A stretch of 56,306 nt of DNA, from positions 1 to 56,306 of the forward strand of contig NZ_JBHSGT010000061.1 in NCBI RefSeq assembly GCF_042654605.1. Direction: 5' to 3'. The translations under genes and the position numbers were made by a program. Below, piece after piece: positions 15,358 through 23,703 of the stretch; the stretch's first letter is position 1; every line of letters begins with the position of its first letter. This DNA is from Enterococcus_I eurekensis. Lineage in GTDB: Bacteria; Bacillota; Bacilli; Lactobacillales; Enterococcaceae. The notes under the pieces were generated by a model. It searched no databases. It was not told where the DNA came from and saw only the letters and a program-made list of their open reading frames with translations.

Positions 15358-18300
15358 ATGAAAACCAGTATGAAACGATTTTTTACAAGTTTATCGATTG
15401 TGACTTTACTTGCACCTATTTTTTTAGCTAGTGTCGAAGTTTTTGCTGAAGACCTTTCAACAAAAAAATCTTCTGAAGTCATTACAGAAACAATGCCTGA
15501 AATTGTACCCCCAGTAAATGAACCGATACTGGAAAATGAGATTCCAGATGAACCGATGGCTTCCACTAATGAGGGTACTCCCGAAACCTCAGTGACTGAA
15601 TCGAGTACAGACTCTTGGACCCCTGAGAATACAACTGACGGATTTCCTCAAGGTTCAACTGCGCCTTCTAGTACCGATGAAGGCATTCCAGAGAACTCGA
15701 ATACTGAACCGAGTACAATGGACCAAACAGATGATGGCACCACTGACTCATCAAATAACCCTGAAGACACGTCTCCAACCGACGTTCCACCTGTGACAGA
15801 ATCAACAGAAGAAACTTCGACACCCGAAGACTCATCTGACAATGAATGGACAGGCGGGATTGGATTAGATGATTTGGAGATTAATCAAACGATTAAAGAG
15901 ACCTTTACTGTAAATGCTGCTGATATCGTAAAAAACAACCAAAATGAGAACTATGTTTTAAAAACTAAAGACGGAAAAATTAGTATTAAACTTGATTTGA
16001 ACTATTACACCAATTCTTGGTCTGGTTTTGATAAAAAAGAGAATTTCTTATCTGGCTATGCACATGGAGCAGTTTCTCTAACGGATGATTCTTATGGTAA
16101 ACTTTACTCGTTTAGTGACTATTCTCCCGGTTTTATTGAAGTTTATGATTTCAAATCTTCTTCTGTTCAAGCTTTTTATCTGAAAGATAAAAAAGGACTA
16201 GTTAACGAGTATCTTATAAGACTTGAACTTGAGAATCATGAACCCACATTGGAAGATACGTTTGAGATGTCAGAGACAAACTCTGGGAAGCCTTTCTCCA
16301 CTAAAGACGGACTTGTAACAATTACTCCTGACTACGAACAATTTAATTGGAAACTGCAAACAAATAAGGACGATTGGGAAATCTTAAACTATGAACCTTA
16401 TTCTATTTCTAAAGCTTATGAAAAAAGAACATACCATATCTCAATTTATTCAGAAGAATCACAACAAGTAAAAAGTTATGCAATCCCTGTTGAACGAGTT
16501 ATTTCTGAAGATACCATCATCGAACATAAGGTAGATATTAAACTTTCTCAGAATAATCAATTTCGCTTTGAAAATGAGTTTTATCAAGAATATCCCGATA
16601 TTTTCTCTGGTTTATCCATCACTGCCTATTTTAATGGTTGGGACTACATTATTGAATTAAATCAAAAAAACGAGTACTATCTAGAATCTTTATATTACGA
16701 CAATATAAAAACAGATGCACAATATACCAGTTACTTTGAACAAAGCACTTGGACCGATGGATTCTACGATGATGAGTCGAACTGGGTTGAACCCGTTGAG
16801 ACAAAAACAAAATTGAAATTAAATATTTCGATTGATAACACAACTGAAATCGATGAATCAAAAGAAAAAATCTTCACATTTAATCTCGATCATAATCAAT
16901 TAATTATGAATTCAAAAGAGGATAAACCTTATGAAGTTTCTCTAAACTATGGTGGTCCATCCAATCATTCAGAAACCTTCCGTATTGCCTATCTAAACAC
17001 TACTGACTTTAATGATAACAATGATTACAATTATAAAGGCGAGTACGTTGAGGTTTCTGAAGATAAATCTTATGTTAATCTTTTGCGCGAAGAAATTCTT
17101 GGAACTGTAGAATCTTCTACAAATTATGGAAACAAGATTATTTTCAATATCAACAATGCACCAACTTTAGAAGAATCTACTCTCAATATTGATGTTTCTC
17201 GTAAAAATGACTCGGATAATCCAATTGAGATTTCACCAGAATCAGATGACAATTTAATTTTCTCTGCTTACCATGATGGTTACGATTCTTATTATTTAAA
17301 TTATGAATATGATTACGATGGCATTCACTATTATGAATTACTCGATGATTGGGAATATTCTGTTCACGAAGACACTGGTACACTTACCAAAACACTTTAT
17401 AAACGTAAAGATTACGGCGGAAAAATCGTTGCCATCTATCACGTTCAATTTAATTTAGAGAAGATTGAATATCAATTACAAGAACCAATTGAACTCTTTA
17501 TCCCTAAAAAATTAGGATTCAATCGCGTTTATGCGGAGACTCCTGACGGTCAAGCTGTTCTAGCAGGAGAATATTTCTTAGGTGAGAGTTACGATGGTTC
17601 TGCCTATTCTAGCTTCACAGTAGAGGCACTCCTTACTAAAAAAGGATTAGAAAATAATACCAACATTAATTTTGATTATTATCATTTTACCCCAGGTGAA
17701 GAACCGTTACCGACAGAAGAAAAATTCTTGTATACGGTGACTTCTGATGGAGAATATAAGAAATACCCTGTTATTATCACACCCGATGTCAACGCACCTG
17801 AGCCTACGATACATGAATACCATACTTTTGATATTCAAGTAACCGCACAAGAGCTCTCCCATGTATCAGAAGATGGTATTCCTGGAAAAGTTCTAGAACT
17901 TAAATACTCAGAATACGAATCGATTTGGGCTAAAGTTCACTTAGATAAAGAAACAGGGGAACCTGTCTTATTTGCATCTGGTTTCTTACCTCCATTGGAA
18001 AAAATTAGCGAATACCAATATACGACAAAAGACTATCTATATATCTTCAACTTAACGATTACTGATTGGAAAGTTGAAGAAGTTCTTCCGAAAAAGATTA
18101 CTCTATCAGACAAGAAAGTGACGATTTCTGCTGGTGAAACCGCAACAATCAAAGCGACAATCACACCTGAAAATGCCACAAATAAATCCATCGCTTGGAC
18201 AAGTAAAGAAGAGAAAATTGCCACCGTTACAAATGGTGTGATTACTGGTCTAAAAGCAGGTAAAACAACGATTACAGCTGAAACGGTTAATGGACTGAAA

Positions 18301-19215
18301 AAATCTGTTGAAGTTACGGTTGAGAAAGCACCTGAAAAACCAGTCGATCGTGAAGAACTGCCTGATTCGTCCGGTACTGGCGTCAGTGTTTCTGCTCCCA
18401 AAGGTGTTCTACCAAAAGGTGCCGAGCTAAAAGTTGAACCAATTAAAGAAAACAATAACGTTCACGAAAAACTTGATGAATTAACTGATGGGAAATTCAT
18501 GCTTTTCGATATTAAATTACACAACACAGAAGCTGGACAAAATGTTCAACCAAATGGGACCGTTCAAGTGAAAGTACCGATTCCTACTGGATTTGATCCT
18601 AGCAAAATTAGAATGTACCGTTTTGATTCGTTAACTGGTAAACGTACAGCTCTAAATGGTTGGGTTGACGGGGCCTATTACGTCTTCGAAACCGATCAGT
18701 TCTCTTATTACGCATTAGTTGAAGAAGAGCCAACTGTTTCAAAAGAAGCTCTTAACGAACTGATTACAAAAGCAAAGGATTTACAAGGAGAAAATTACAC
18801 AGTTGAGTCTTGGAAGACGTTAACGGAAAAACTTCGTGTAGCCAATGCAATTGCTGGAAACGAATTAGCCTCTGATTCCGATGTAAAACAAGCGATTGCT
18901 GAGTTAAACACTGCAATCGATGCTTTAGTGCAAAAACCAGTAATAAATCCCGATGATGAAAATCATAACGAAAAAGAACCTGAAGAGGATAAAGAATCCA
19001 ATAATAACAGCAACAATAGCAATACATCAAAACCAAATAAACCAAGTGACCCAGAAGCGAAACCTTCTGAAAAAACAGATACAACACCTGAAACTAAGAA
19101 AGATAACGCCCTACCACAACTAGGTAGTAGCGCTTCTGTCTTATTACCTGCTTTAGGTTTATTATTAATGGGATTGAGTAGTTTGATTTATTTCGGACGA
19201 AATCGATTAAATTAA
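15358..19215 (+). CDS. Large cell-wall-anchored surface protein with Big_2 and FIVAR domains and an atypical LPQLG sorting motif
   Basis: 1285 aa. A signal peptide (residues 1-30, cleavage after VFA) is followed by a Ser/Thr/Pro/Glu-rich stalk (about 35-165) and a long region (about 170-900) of diverged beta-rich modules with Tyr/Asp-rich segments. A Big_2 immunoglobulin-like domain follows at about 910-993 (KKITLSDKKVTISAGETATI). A FIVAR helical domain lies at about 1127-1195, and then an Asn/Lys/Pro-rich spacer. The C-terminus has LPQLG (1252-1256), a hydrophobic helix and the tail GRNRLN, the layout of a sortase substrate, but Leu replaces the usual Thr. It is likely an adhesin or carbohydrate-binding wall protein. 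It is monocistronic, with its own terminator. Confidence 0.88.
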   Translation: MKTSMKRFFTSLSIVTLLAPIFLASVEVFAEDLSTKKSSEVITETMPEIVPPVNEPILENEIPDEPMASTNEGTPETSVTESSTDSWTPENTTDGFPQGSTAPSSTDEGIPENSNTEPSTMDQTDDGTTDSSNNPEDTSPTDVPPVTESTEETSTPEDSSDNEWTGGIGLDDLEINQTIKETFTVNAADIVKNNQNENYVLKTKDGKISIKLDLNYYTNSWSGFDKKENFLSGYAHGAVSLTDDSYGKLYSFSDYSPGFIEVYDFKSSSVQAFYLKDKKGLVNEYLIRLELENHEPTLEDTFEMSETNSGKPFSTKDGLVTITPDYEQFNWKLQTNKDDWEILNYEPYSISKAYEKRTYHISIYSEESQQVKSYAIPVERVISEDTIIEHKVDIKLSQNNQFRFENEFYQEYPDIFSGLSITAYFNGWDYIIELNQKNEYYLESLYYDNIKTDAQYTSYFEQSTWTDGFYDDESNWVEPVETKTKLKLNISIDNTTEIDESKEKIFTFNLDHNQLIMNSKEDKPYEVSLNYGGPSNHSETFRIAYLNTTDFNDNNDYNYKGEYVEVSEDKSYVNLLREEILGTVESSTNYGNKIIFNINNAPTLEESTLNIDVSRKNDSDNPIEISPESDDNLIFSAYHDGYDSYYLNYEYDYDGIHYYELLDDWEYSVHEDTGTLTKTLYKRKDYGGKIVAIYHVQFNLEKIEYQLQEPIELFIPKKLGFNRVYAETPDGQAVLAGEYFLGESYDGSAYSSFTVEALLTKKGLENNTNINFDYYHFTPGEEPLPTEEKFLYTVTSDGEYKKYPVIITPDVNAPEPTIHEYHTFDIQVTAQELSHVSEDGIPGKVLELKYSEYESIWAKVHLDKETGEPVLFASGFLPPLEKISEYQYTTKDYLYIFNLTITDWKVEEVLPKKITLSDKKVTISAGETATIKATITPENATNKSIAWTSKEEKIATVTNGVITGLKAGKTTITAETVNGLKKSVEVTVEKAPEKPVDREELPDSSGTGVSVSAPKGVLPKGAELKVEPIKENNNVHEKLDELTDGKFMLFDIKLHNTEAGQNVQPNGTVQVKVPIPTGFDPSKIRMYRFDSLTGKRTALNGWVDGAYYVFETDQFSYYALVEEEPTVSKEALNELITKAKDLQGENYTVESWKTLTEKLRVANAIAGNELASDSDVKQAIAELNTAIDALVQKPVINPDDENHNEKEPEEDKESNNNSNNSNTSKPNKPSDPEAKPSEKTDTTPETKKDNALPQLGSSASVLLPALGLLLMGLSSLIYFGRNRLN

Positions 19216-19218
19216 AAA

Positions 19219-19272
19219 ATAAATAAGCAAGAGCCGCATGATCATTAAGTCATGTGGCTCTTGCTATTTATT
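19219..19272. terminator. Strong terminator after the surface-protein gene
   Basis: A stem of about 23 bp with two imperfections pairs AATAAATAAGCAAGAGCC... with GGCTCTTGCTATTTATT around an 8-nt loop. It is symmetric enough to serve the converging mglC remnant as well. Confidence 0.75.
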
Positions 19273-19306
19273 CTCTCAACAATTTAGGGGGAGTTAAGAA
19301 AAAGAA

Positions 19307-20049
19307 TTAGTTTTTACGGTGTTTCATTAAATCGATCGCTACTGCGACTGCGATAATGATCCCTTTAATGACTTGTTGCCACATTGGGCTCACGGCGATA
19401 AATTGTAGACCATATTGGATAACGGTGAAGATTAATACACCGCTGACAATCCCACTGACTTTACCAACACCACCGCTTAAGGATACGCCTCCGACCACAC
19501 AGGCCGCAATCGCATCGAGCTCGTAAACATTTCCATAGTTATTCGTCGCCCCAGGTGTACGAGCTGCTTCTAAAATTCCTGCAACTCCGTATAAAACAGA
19601 AGCTAAAACGAAAATACCCATGGTTGTTTTAAATACATTGACACCTGAAACAATCGCTGCTTCACGGTTTCCACCGATAGCGTAAACATTTTTTCCAAAG
19701 ACTGTTTTATTTAAAATAAACCAGACTAATACGATAAATAAAATGGCAATTGGCACTAAGATTGAAATTCCTGGGAAATCACCAATCTCAAGTAATTTCT
19801 TTTGGCCTAAGAAAATAAAATCTTTACGAATCCCACCAATTGGTTGCGATTTATTTGGATCCATATCGAAGTAAAGTGAATTAGCACCGTAAACGATAAC
19901 TGATACCGCTAAGGTCGCGATAAAGGGATGCATATCAAATTTTGCAACTAAGAAACCTTGACGAGTCCAAATAATGCCGTTGCAATAACCGCAGCAATAA
20001 TCGGTAAAATTACTGGTAACATTGGTAGATCTGGGAAGAACGGTGTTAA
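19307..20049 (-). pseudogene. mglC: mglC-like galactose/methyl-galactoside ABC permease remnant
   Basis: The intact part (19307-19933 and the in-frame extension upstream) encodes the C-terminal two thirds of a RbsC/MglC-class permease, with the hallmark YELDAIAACVVGGVSLSGGV. Upstream, WTRQGFLVAKFD continues in the same frame, then the reading frame breaks near 19966-19975. LTPFFPDLPMLPVILPIIAA follows in another frame up to about 20049. By comparison with E. coli MglC, roughly the first 90 residues are absent, as are mglA and mglB. The break point adjoins the 122-bp repeats. The gene is not functional. Confidence 0.85.
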
Positions 20050-20151
20050 AAGAGTAGCGTCAGCGGAGCTAAGTTGTCACCCGAATAAAATCAAAGAACG
20101 ATTTTTTTCTGGTGCCTTCTTACCTCTTGACGCTGACCACTCTTTTTACAA
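20050..20151. repeat. Diverged copy of the 122-bp hairpin repeat at locus 2
   Basis: GTCAGCG (about 20059) pairs with CGCTGAC (about 20131) as basal stem. Inside, GAGCTAAGTTGTCACC pairs imperfectly with GGTGCCTTCTTACCTC, and AAAATC pairs with GATTTT around AAAGAAC. Its spacing to the next unit equals one repeat period. It has taken the place of the 5' part of mglC. Confidence 0.55.
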
Positions 20152-20395
20152 CCTCTAATTAAACGGTGTTGTCGAAGTAATGACTCGGTAATAAGCTAGA
20201 ATCTGTCCAAAAGTAAAAAGCACTTTTGAAAGCTTCTTTGCTTATTACTCGTCATTTAACACTTCTCCTACAACCTCTAGTTAAACGGTGTTGTCGAAGT
20301 AATGACTCGGTAATAAGCTAGAATCTGTCCAAAAGTAAAAAGCACTTTTGAAAGCTTCTTTGCTTATTACTCGTCATTTAACACTTCTCCTACAA
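20152..20395. repeat. Two tandem 122-bp hairpin repeat units (locus 2)
   Basis: The units start with CCTCTA at 20152 and 20274, and CCTCTAGTT recurs at 20396 over the stop codon of the next gene. The two copies differ at one of 122 positions. They share with locus 1 the left flank TAAACGGT, CTCGGTAATAAGCTA, CCAAAAGTAAAAA and GCTTATTACTC. The outer stems here are GAAGT/ACTTC and AATGA/TCATT instead of the locus-1 pairs, so pairing is conserved with different bases. The unit length is the same as at locus 1. Confidence 0.85.
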
Positions 20396-20398
20396 CCT

Positions 20399-21334
20399 CT
20401 AGTTTTGTTTGGCTAGGTTTGTGATATATTCAAAGAATGCGTCGTGGTCAACGTCATGTACAAGATTGACTGGGCGTCCTTCTTTGTCTTCATATGTTTG
20501 GCCTTGACTAGCACCGTGTGCATGAACTTTTGAGAGAACGACGTCTTTTTTCACTAAAGAATCTTTTCCAAAAGTTGCTGCAGTTAATACATCCCATAAG
20601 AAATAGGTTGAATTCGTTTGGAAATGGACTAATGGCGGAACAATTGCATAGGCTTGACCTAAGAAATCAATGCCTTCGTCTTTTCTTTTTTCTGCCCACA
20701 TTTGGCGAATGCTTGGTGTTAATGGTACTTTATTTGTACTTTCTAATGCCACTAAATCAATTTCAATTTTCGATTGCCAAACACGAGCAACAGCTTCTGG
20801 ATCCCAAAAGGCATTCCATTCTGCCGTTCCATCATGCTCAGGTTCTTCTACGTTACCTTTTTCTAAGAATGTGCCACCCATCCAGTATAATTTTTGAATT
20901 TTTTCTTCGATACTTGGATCAACATCTAGCGCACGTGCTAAATCAGTTAACGGTCCAACGAAAACTAAATCAATTTTCTCTGTTTGATTTTTCAGTGTTT
21001 CCACTAAGTGAAGATGTGCTGGCAGTTCTGAAACAGGTGTATCAATTTTGCCACTTTCATTTAAAATAGGTAATGCATCGACTGTGAAAGCGTGCATGCG
21101 CCAGTCTTTTGGAAACGGATTTTGAGGACGTGAATTTGATGCTGAAACACTAATTTTTTGACCATGTCCAAACTTATCAATAATTTTTTGGCTTGCTAAA
21201 ACAGCGGGCTCTAAATAACAATCAGCTGGAATCACACCGACACCAACCACTTCTACTTCTTTCATTTGTAACATTAAAAAGAGGGTCACTAAATCATCAA
21301 CGCCACCGTCATGATTTAAATAAACTTTACGCAT
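20399..21334 (-). CDS. Inosine-uridine preferring nucleoside hydrolase family protein
   Basis: 311 aa. It hydrolyses the N-glycosidic bond of ribonucleosides to free base and ribose. The calcium-binding N-terminal motif appears as NHDGGVDDLVTL (family form DTDPGIDD): Asp9, Asp13 and Asp14 are kept, while the first Asp of the motif is Asn7. The C-terminal NLVHDVDHDAFF carries the usual distal Asp. It lies 24 bp downstream of a BMP-type nucleoside-binding lipoprotein gene, which fits nucleoside salvage. The stop codon lies inside the edge of a 122-bp repeat unit. Confidence 0.9.
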   Translation of the reverse strand: MRKVYLNHDGGVDDLVTLFLMLQMKEVEVVGVGVIPADCYLEPAVLASQKIIDKFGHGQKISVSASNSRPQNPFPKDWRMHAFTVDALPILNESGKIDTPVSELPAHLHLVETLKNQTEKIDLVFVGPLTDLARALDVDPSIEEKIQKLYWMGGTFLEKGNVEEPEHDGTAEWNAFWDPEAVARVWQSKIEIDLVALESTNKVPLTPSIRQMWAEKRKDEGIDFLGQAYAIVPPLVHFQTNSTYFLWDVLTAATFGKDSLVKKDVVLSKVHAHGASQGQTYEDKEGRPVNLVHDVDHDAFFEYITNLAKQN

Positions 21335-21358
21335 ATCTTGTTTTCTCCTTAAATCGAA

Positions 21359-22450
21359 TTATTTTAATGTATCTTTAACTGTAATTGTACCATCAATAAT
21401 TGCTTGACGTGCAGTCTCAATTTTTGCTTTCACATCATCTGTTAATTGACCATCCGTTAAACCAACGCCTTCTTCTTCTAAACCATAAACAAGGTGTTCA
21501 CCACCAGGAAATTCACCGTTATCAGCTTTTGTCGCTAAGTCTTTTACGGTTTCACCCACTTGTTTCAATGTTGAAGCTAATGTAAAGTTTAGCGTCTTGC
21601 CATCTTTCGTGTAGTTTCCTTCTTCCGTTTGATCGCGGTCAACACCGATCACCCAAACTTTTTCGTCTTGAACTTCATTTAATGATTTCGCTTCTTGGAA
21701 TAAACCATTGCCTGTCGCTCCGGCTGCAGCGTAGATTACATCAATATCTTTGGCATACATCGCTTGAGCAATTGTGCGACCTTTATCTGGTGCGTCAAAA
21801 GCTCCGGCATATTGTGAAACGACTTCGATTTCTTTACCTAATTCTTTCGCTGCATCTTCCACTCCTTGACGGAAACCAGCATCAAAGACTTCAATTACTG
21901 CTACTTGTACGCCACCGATAAAACCGACTTTATCTGTTTTAGTTGTATAAGCCGCTGCTAGTCCAGCAAGGTAAGCTGCTTCTTCTGATTTAAAAGTTGC
22001 TGAAACAACATTATCTAAATCAGAAATGACTTCATCGACCATTACAAAGTTTACATCTGGATTTGCCTTTGCTTGTTCTTCCATTGAAGAAACTAATTTA
22101 TAACCAATTCCGAAAATGGTGTCAAAACCTGCATTTAACGCTTGATCAATATTGGGAATATAATCGGATTCATTGGCTGATTGAAAATATTGGTAACCTT
22201 GATTGCCTTGTTCTACTTTATTCTCGTTTCCCCACTCAACCATCCCTTCCCAAGCAGATTGGTTAAACGAACGATCATCAACTCCATTAGTATCTGTAAT
22301 AAAAGCCACTGTTTTAACATCGCTATTTACTTGTTCACTACCAGTTGTCTCATTTGAAGTTGTTCCTTTTGAGTCATCGGTCGTTCCTCCACAAGCAGAT
22401 AATAAAACCGCACTCGCGATAAAGAATAATCCTAATTTGTTGATTTTCAT
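21359..22450 (-). CDS. BMP family nucleoside-binding lipoprotein (PnrA/NupN-like)
   Basis: 363 aa. Lipobox LLSACG at the end of a short signal sequence (Cys20), a Thr/Ser-rich linker, then the BMP domain beginning VAFITDTNGVDDRSFNQSAW, with GIGYKLVSSMEEQA and VGFIGGVQVAVIEVFDAGF. These proteins bind purine nucleosides for an ABC importer. The ATPase and permease genes that normally follow are missing; instead a nucleoside hydrolase and the hairpin repeats follow. The protein may serve an unlinked transporter, or be left from a decayed operon. A promoter is visible at 22569-22596. Confidence 0.9.
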   Translation of the reverse strand: MKINKLGLFFIASAVLLSACGGTTDDSKGTTSNETTGSEQVNSDVKTVAFITDTNGVDDRSFNQSAWEGMVEWGNENKVEQGNQGYQYFQSANESDYIPNIDQALNAGFDTIFGIGYKLVSSMEEQAKANPDVNFVMVDEVISDLDNVVSATFKSEEAAYLAGLAAAYTTKTDKVGFIGGVQVAVIEVFDAGFRQGVEDAAKELGKEIEVVSQYAGAFDAPDKGRTIAQAMYAKDIDVIYAAAGATGNGLFQEAKSLNEVQDEKVWVIGVDRDQTEEGNYTKDGKTLNFTLASTLKQVGETVKDLATKADNGEFPGGEHLVYGLEEEGVGLTDGQLTDDVKAKIETARQAIIDGTITVKDTLK

Positions 22451-22568
22451 GAATATTTTCCTCCCGTTTTAGTTGATCGTATAGTAATTAACTAAAATTT
22501 GAATTTTTAATTGATATTAAATCATTTTTACTTGCTAAACACGTACAATAAAAACGACCACTTGATGA

Positions 22569-22596
22569 ATTATACTCAACAAAAAGTATTTGTAAA
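22569..22596 (-). promoter_or_regulatory. Promoter of the BMP lipoprotein gene
   Basis: On the minus strand TTTACA (22591-22596), a 16-bp spacer and TATAAT (22569-22574). The predicted leader is about 110 nt, AT-rich, and has no purine-riboswitch core that I can see. Confidence 0.6.
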
Positions 22597-22707
22597 GATT
22601 TATGAGTAAATTTCACGAACTTTCATGAAAATATAATGTAAAAACCCATAATTTCCGAACATTAGACGATAAAACCAGACTATAAATAGAGTTTTAAAAC
22701 AAAAAAA

Positions 22708-22734
22708 GAAGCTCTCCATTTTTTGGAAAGCTTC
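22708..22734 (-). terminator. Terminator of the fructokinase-AraC operon
   Basis: GAAGCTCTCCA pairs with TGGAAAGCTTC (one mismatch, 5-nt loop), followed on the minus strand by TTTTTTTGTTTT. Confidence 0.7.
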
Positions 22735-22799
22735 ATTATTTGTGAAAAACAATTGATTTTAGGCTGTTATTTTTTTCAAATCACTTTTTATCCCTCGTT

Positions 22800-23666
22800 T
22801 TAACTTGAGGTCATTTTCTTTTGATATTGTAACGGTGAAATACCAACTTCTTCTTTAAAGACATGATGGAACGTTTTGACACTTGAGAATCCAGATTTTT
22901 CTGCAACTTCTATCATCGGAATTTCTTCTTGTGCCAAAATAAATTTTGCACGATTAATCCGATATTCCGTTAAAAATTGAACGAAGGTTTGACCGGTATT
23001 CTTCTTAAAAAAACGCGTAAAATAATAGGGACTAAACCCAACAAATTTCGCCACTTCATCTAATGTAATCGATTCTTGGTAACGACTTTCGATATATTCA
23101 AAAACACTATTTAAACGTTCTAATGTATCTTTTCGATGAATAGCTGTCGGTGTTTGGCTAGAATGTTCCTCTGCTTTCTTAGGTAAATGCGCATAGCACT
23201 CGCCAATAAAACGAGCCAAGTTTGATAGCACCACATAATTTTTACCTTTTGGTTGTTCCACTTCCAACTCATACAACTCAACTAGTAATTCCCGCGTTTT
23301 TTGTTGCAGATGATCCGGCCAATAACGGCTATAGGCCTCGCCTTTTGCAAAGAGCCCCACAAGACTTTCTTCGCTTCCTCTTAAAAACGACTCATCAAAT
23401 AGGCGCATTTCAAATTGAAAAACATAACGTTCACTATTTGGGGAGGCTAAAAAATAATGTGGCTCACCATTGGCAATCACTAAAATTTCACCTTCGCAAA
23501 CTTCAATGACTGTATCATTAATCCCGACCTTCACTTCACCGCGACTCGCATAAATAATTTCAATTTCTTTATGCCAATGGGGATAAACAATCGTCATCCC
23601 GTCATTTAAAAAGGCTCGATATGGAAATTGGGGATTCAATTGTGGTATTTCTAAATACATACTCAC
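22800..23666 (-). CDS. AraC family transcriptional regulator
   Basis: 288 aa. The N-terminal cupin-like domain contains HWHKEIEIIYASRGEVKVGI and GEILVIANGEPHYF. The C-terminal pair of helix-turn-helix motifs includes ITLDEVAKFVGFSPYYFTRF and EIPMIEVAEKSGFSSVKTFH, with the signature FKEEVGISPLQYQKK. It lies 37 bp behind the fructokinase gene and shares its terminator, so the two are probably one operon. It likely senses a sugar and controls nearby carbohydrate genes; the target is unknown. Confidence 0.9.
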   Translation of the reverse strand: MSMYLEIPQLNPQFPYRAFLNDGMTIVYPHWHKEIEIIYASRGEVKVGINDTVIEVCEGEILVIANGEPHYFLASPNSERYVFQFEMRLFDESFLRGSEESLVGLFAKGEAYSRYWPDHLQQKTRELLVELYELEVEQPKGKNYVVLSNLARFIGECYAHLPKKAEEHSSQTPTAIHRKDTLERLNSVFEYIESRYQESITLDEVAKFVGFSPYYFTRFFKKNTGQTFVQFLTEYRINRAKFILAQEEIPMIEVAEKSGFSSVKTFHHVFKEEVGISPLQYQKKMTSS

Positions 23667-23703
23667 AATATCACCCCCATTTCCTAATTTTTTTATTTTT
23701 CAA

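Larger units (their letters stand above)
22451..22799. other. Intergenic region between BMP gene and AraC gene
   Basis: It holds the BMP promoter (22569-22596) and the terminator of the upstream AraC gene (22708-22734). The remaining sequence is AT-rich, without a recognisable gene. Confidence 0.5.

Noticed and set aside
15267..15566. Open frame of 99 codons opposite the start of the surface-protein gene
   Set aside because: It is antisense to a Ser/Thr/Pro-rich signal region, has no start signals, and reflects codon bias of the real gene.
18033..18455. A 140-codon frame antisense to the Big_2 region
   Set aside because: It lies wholly within the real gene on the other strand, has no ribosome binding site, and its composition mirrors the complementary codons.
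20518..21069. A 183-codon frame antisense to the nucleoside hydrolase
   Set aside because: The hydrolase on the minus strand has conserved active-site motifs; the plus-strand frame is Leu/Arg/His-rich noise.
22451..22562. Purine riboswitch in the leader of the BMP lipoprotein gene
   Set aside because: The conserved purine-aptamer loops and the core pairing are not found in the AT-rich leader.
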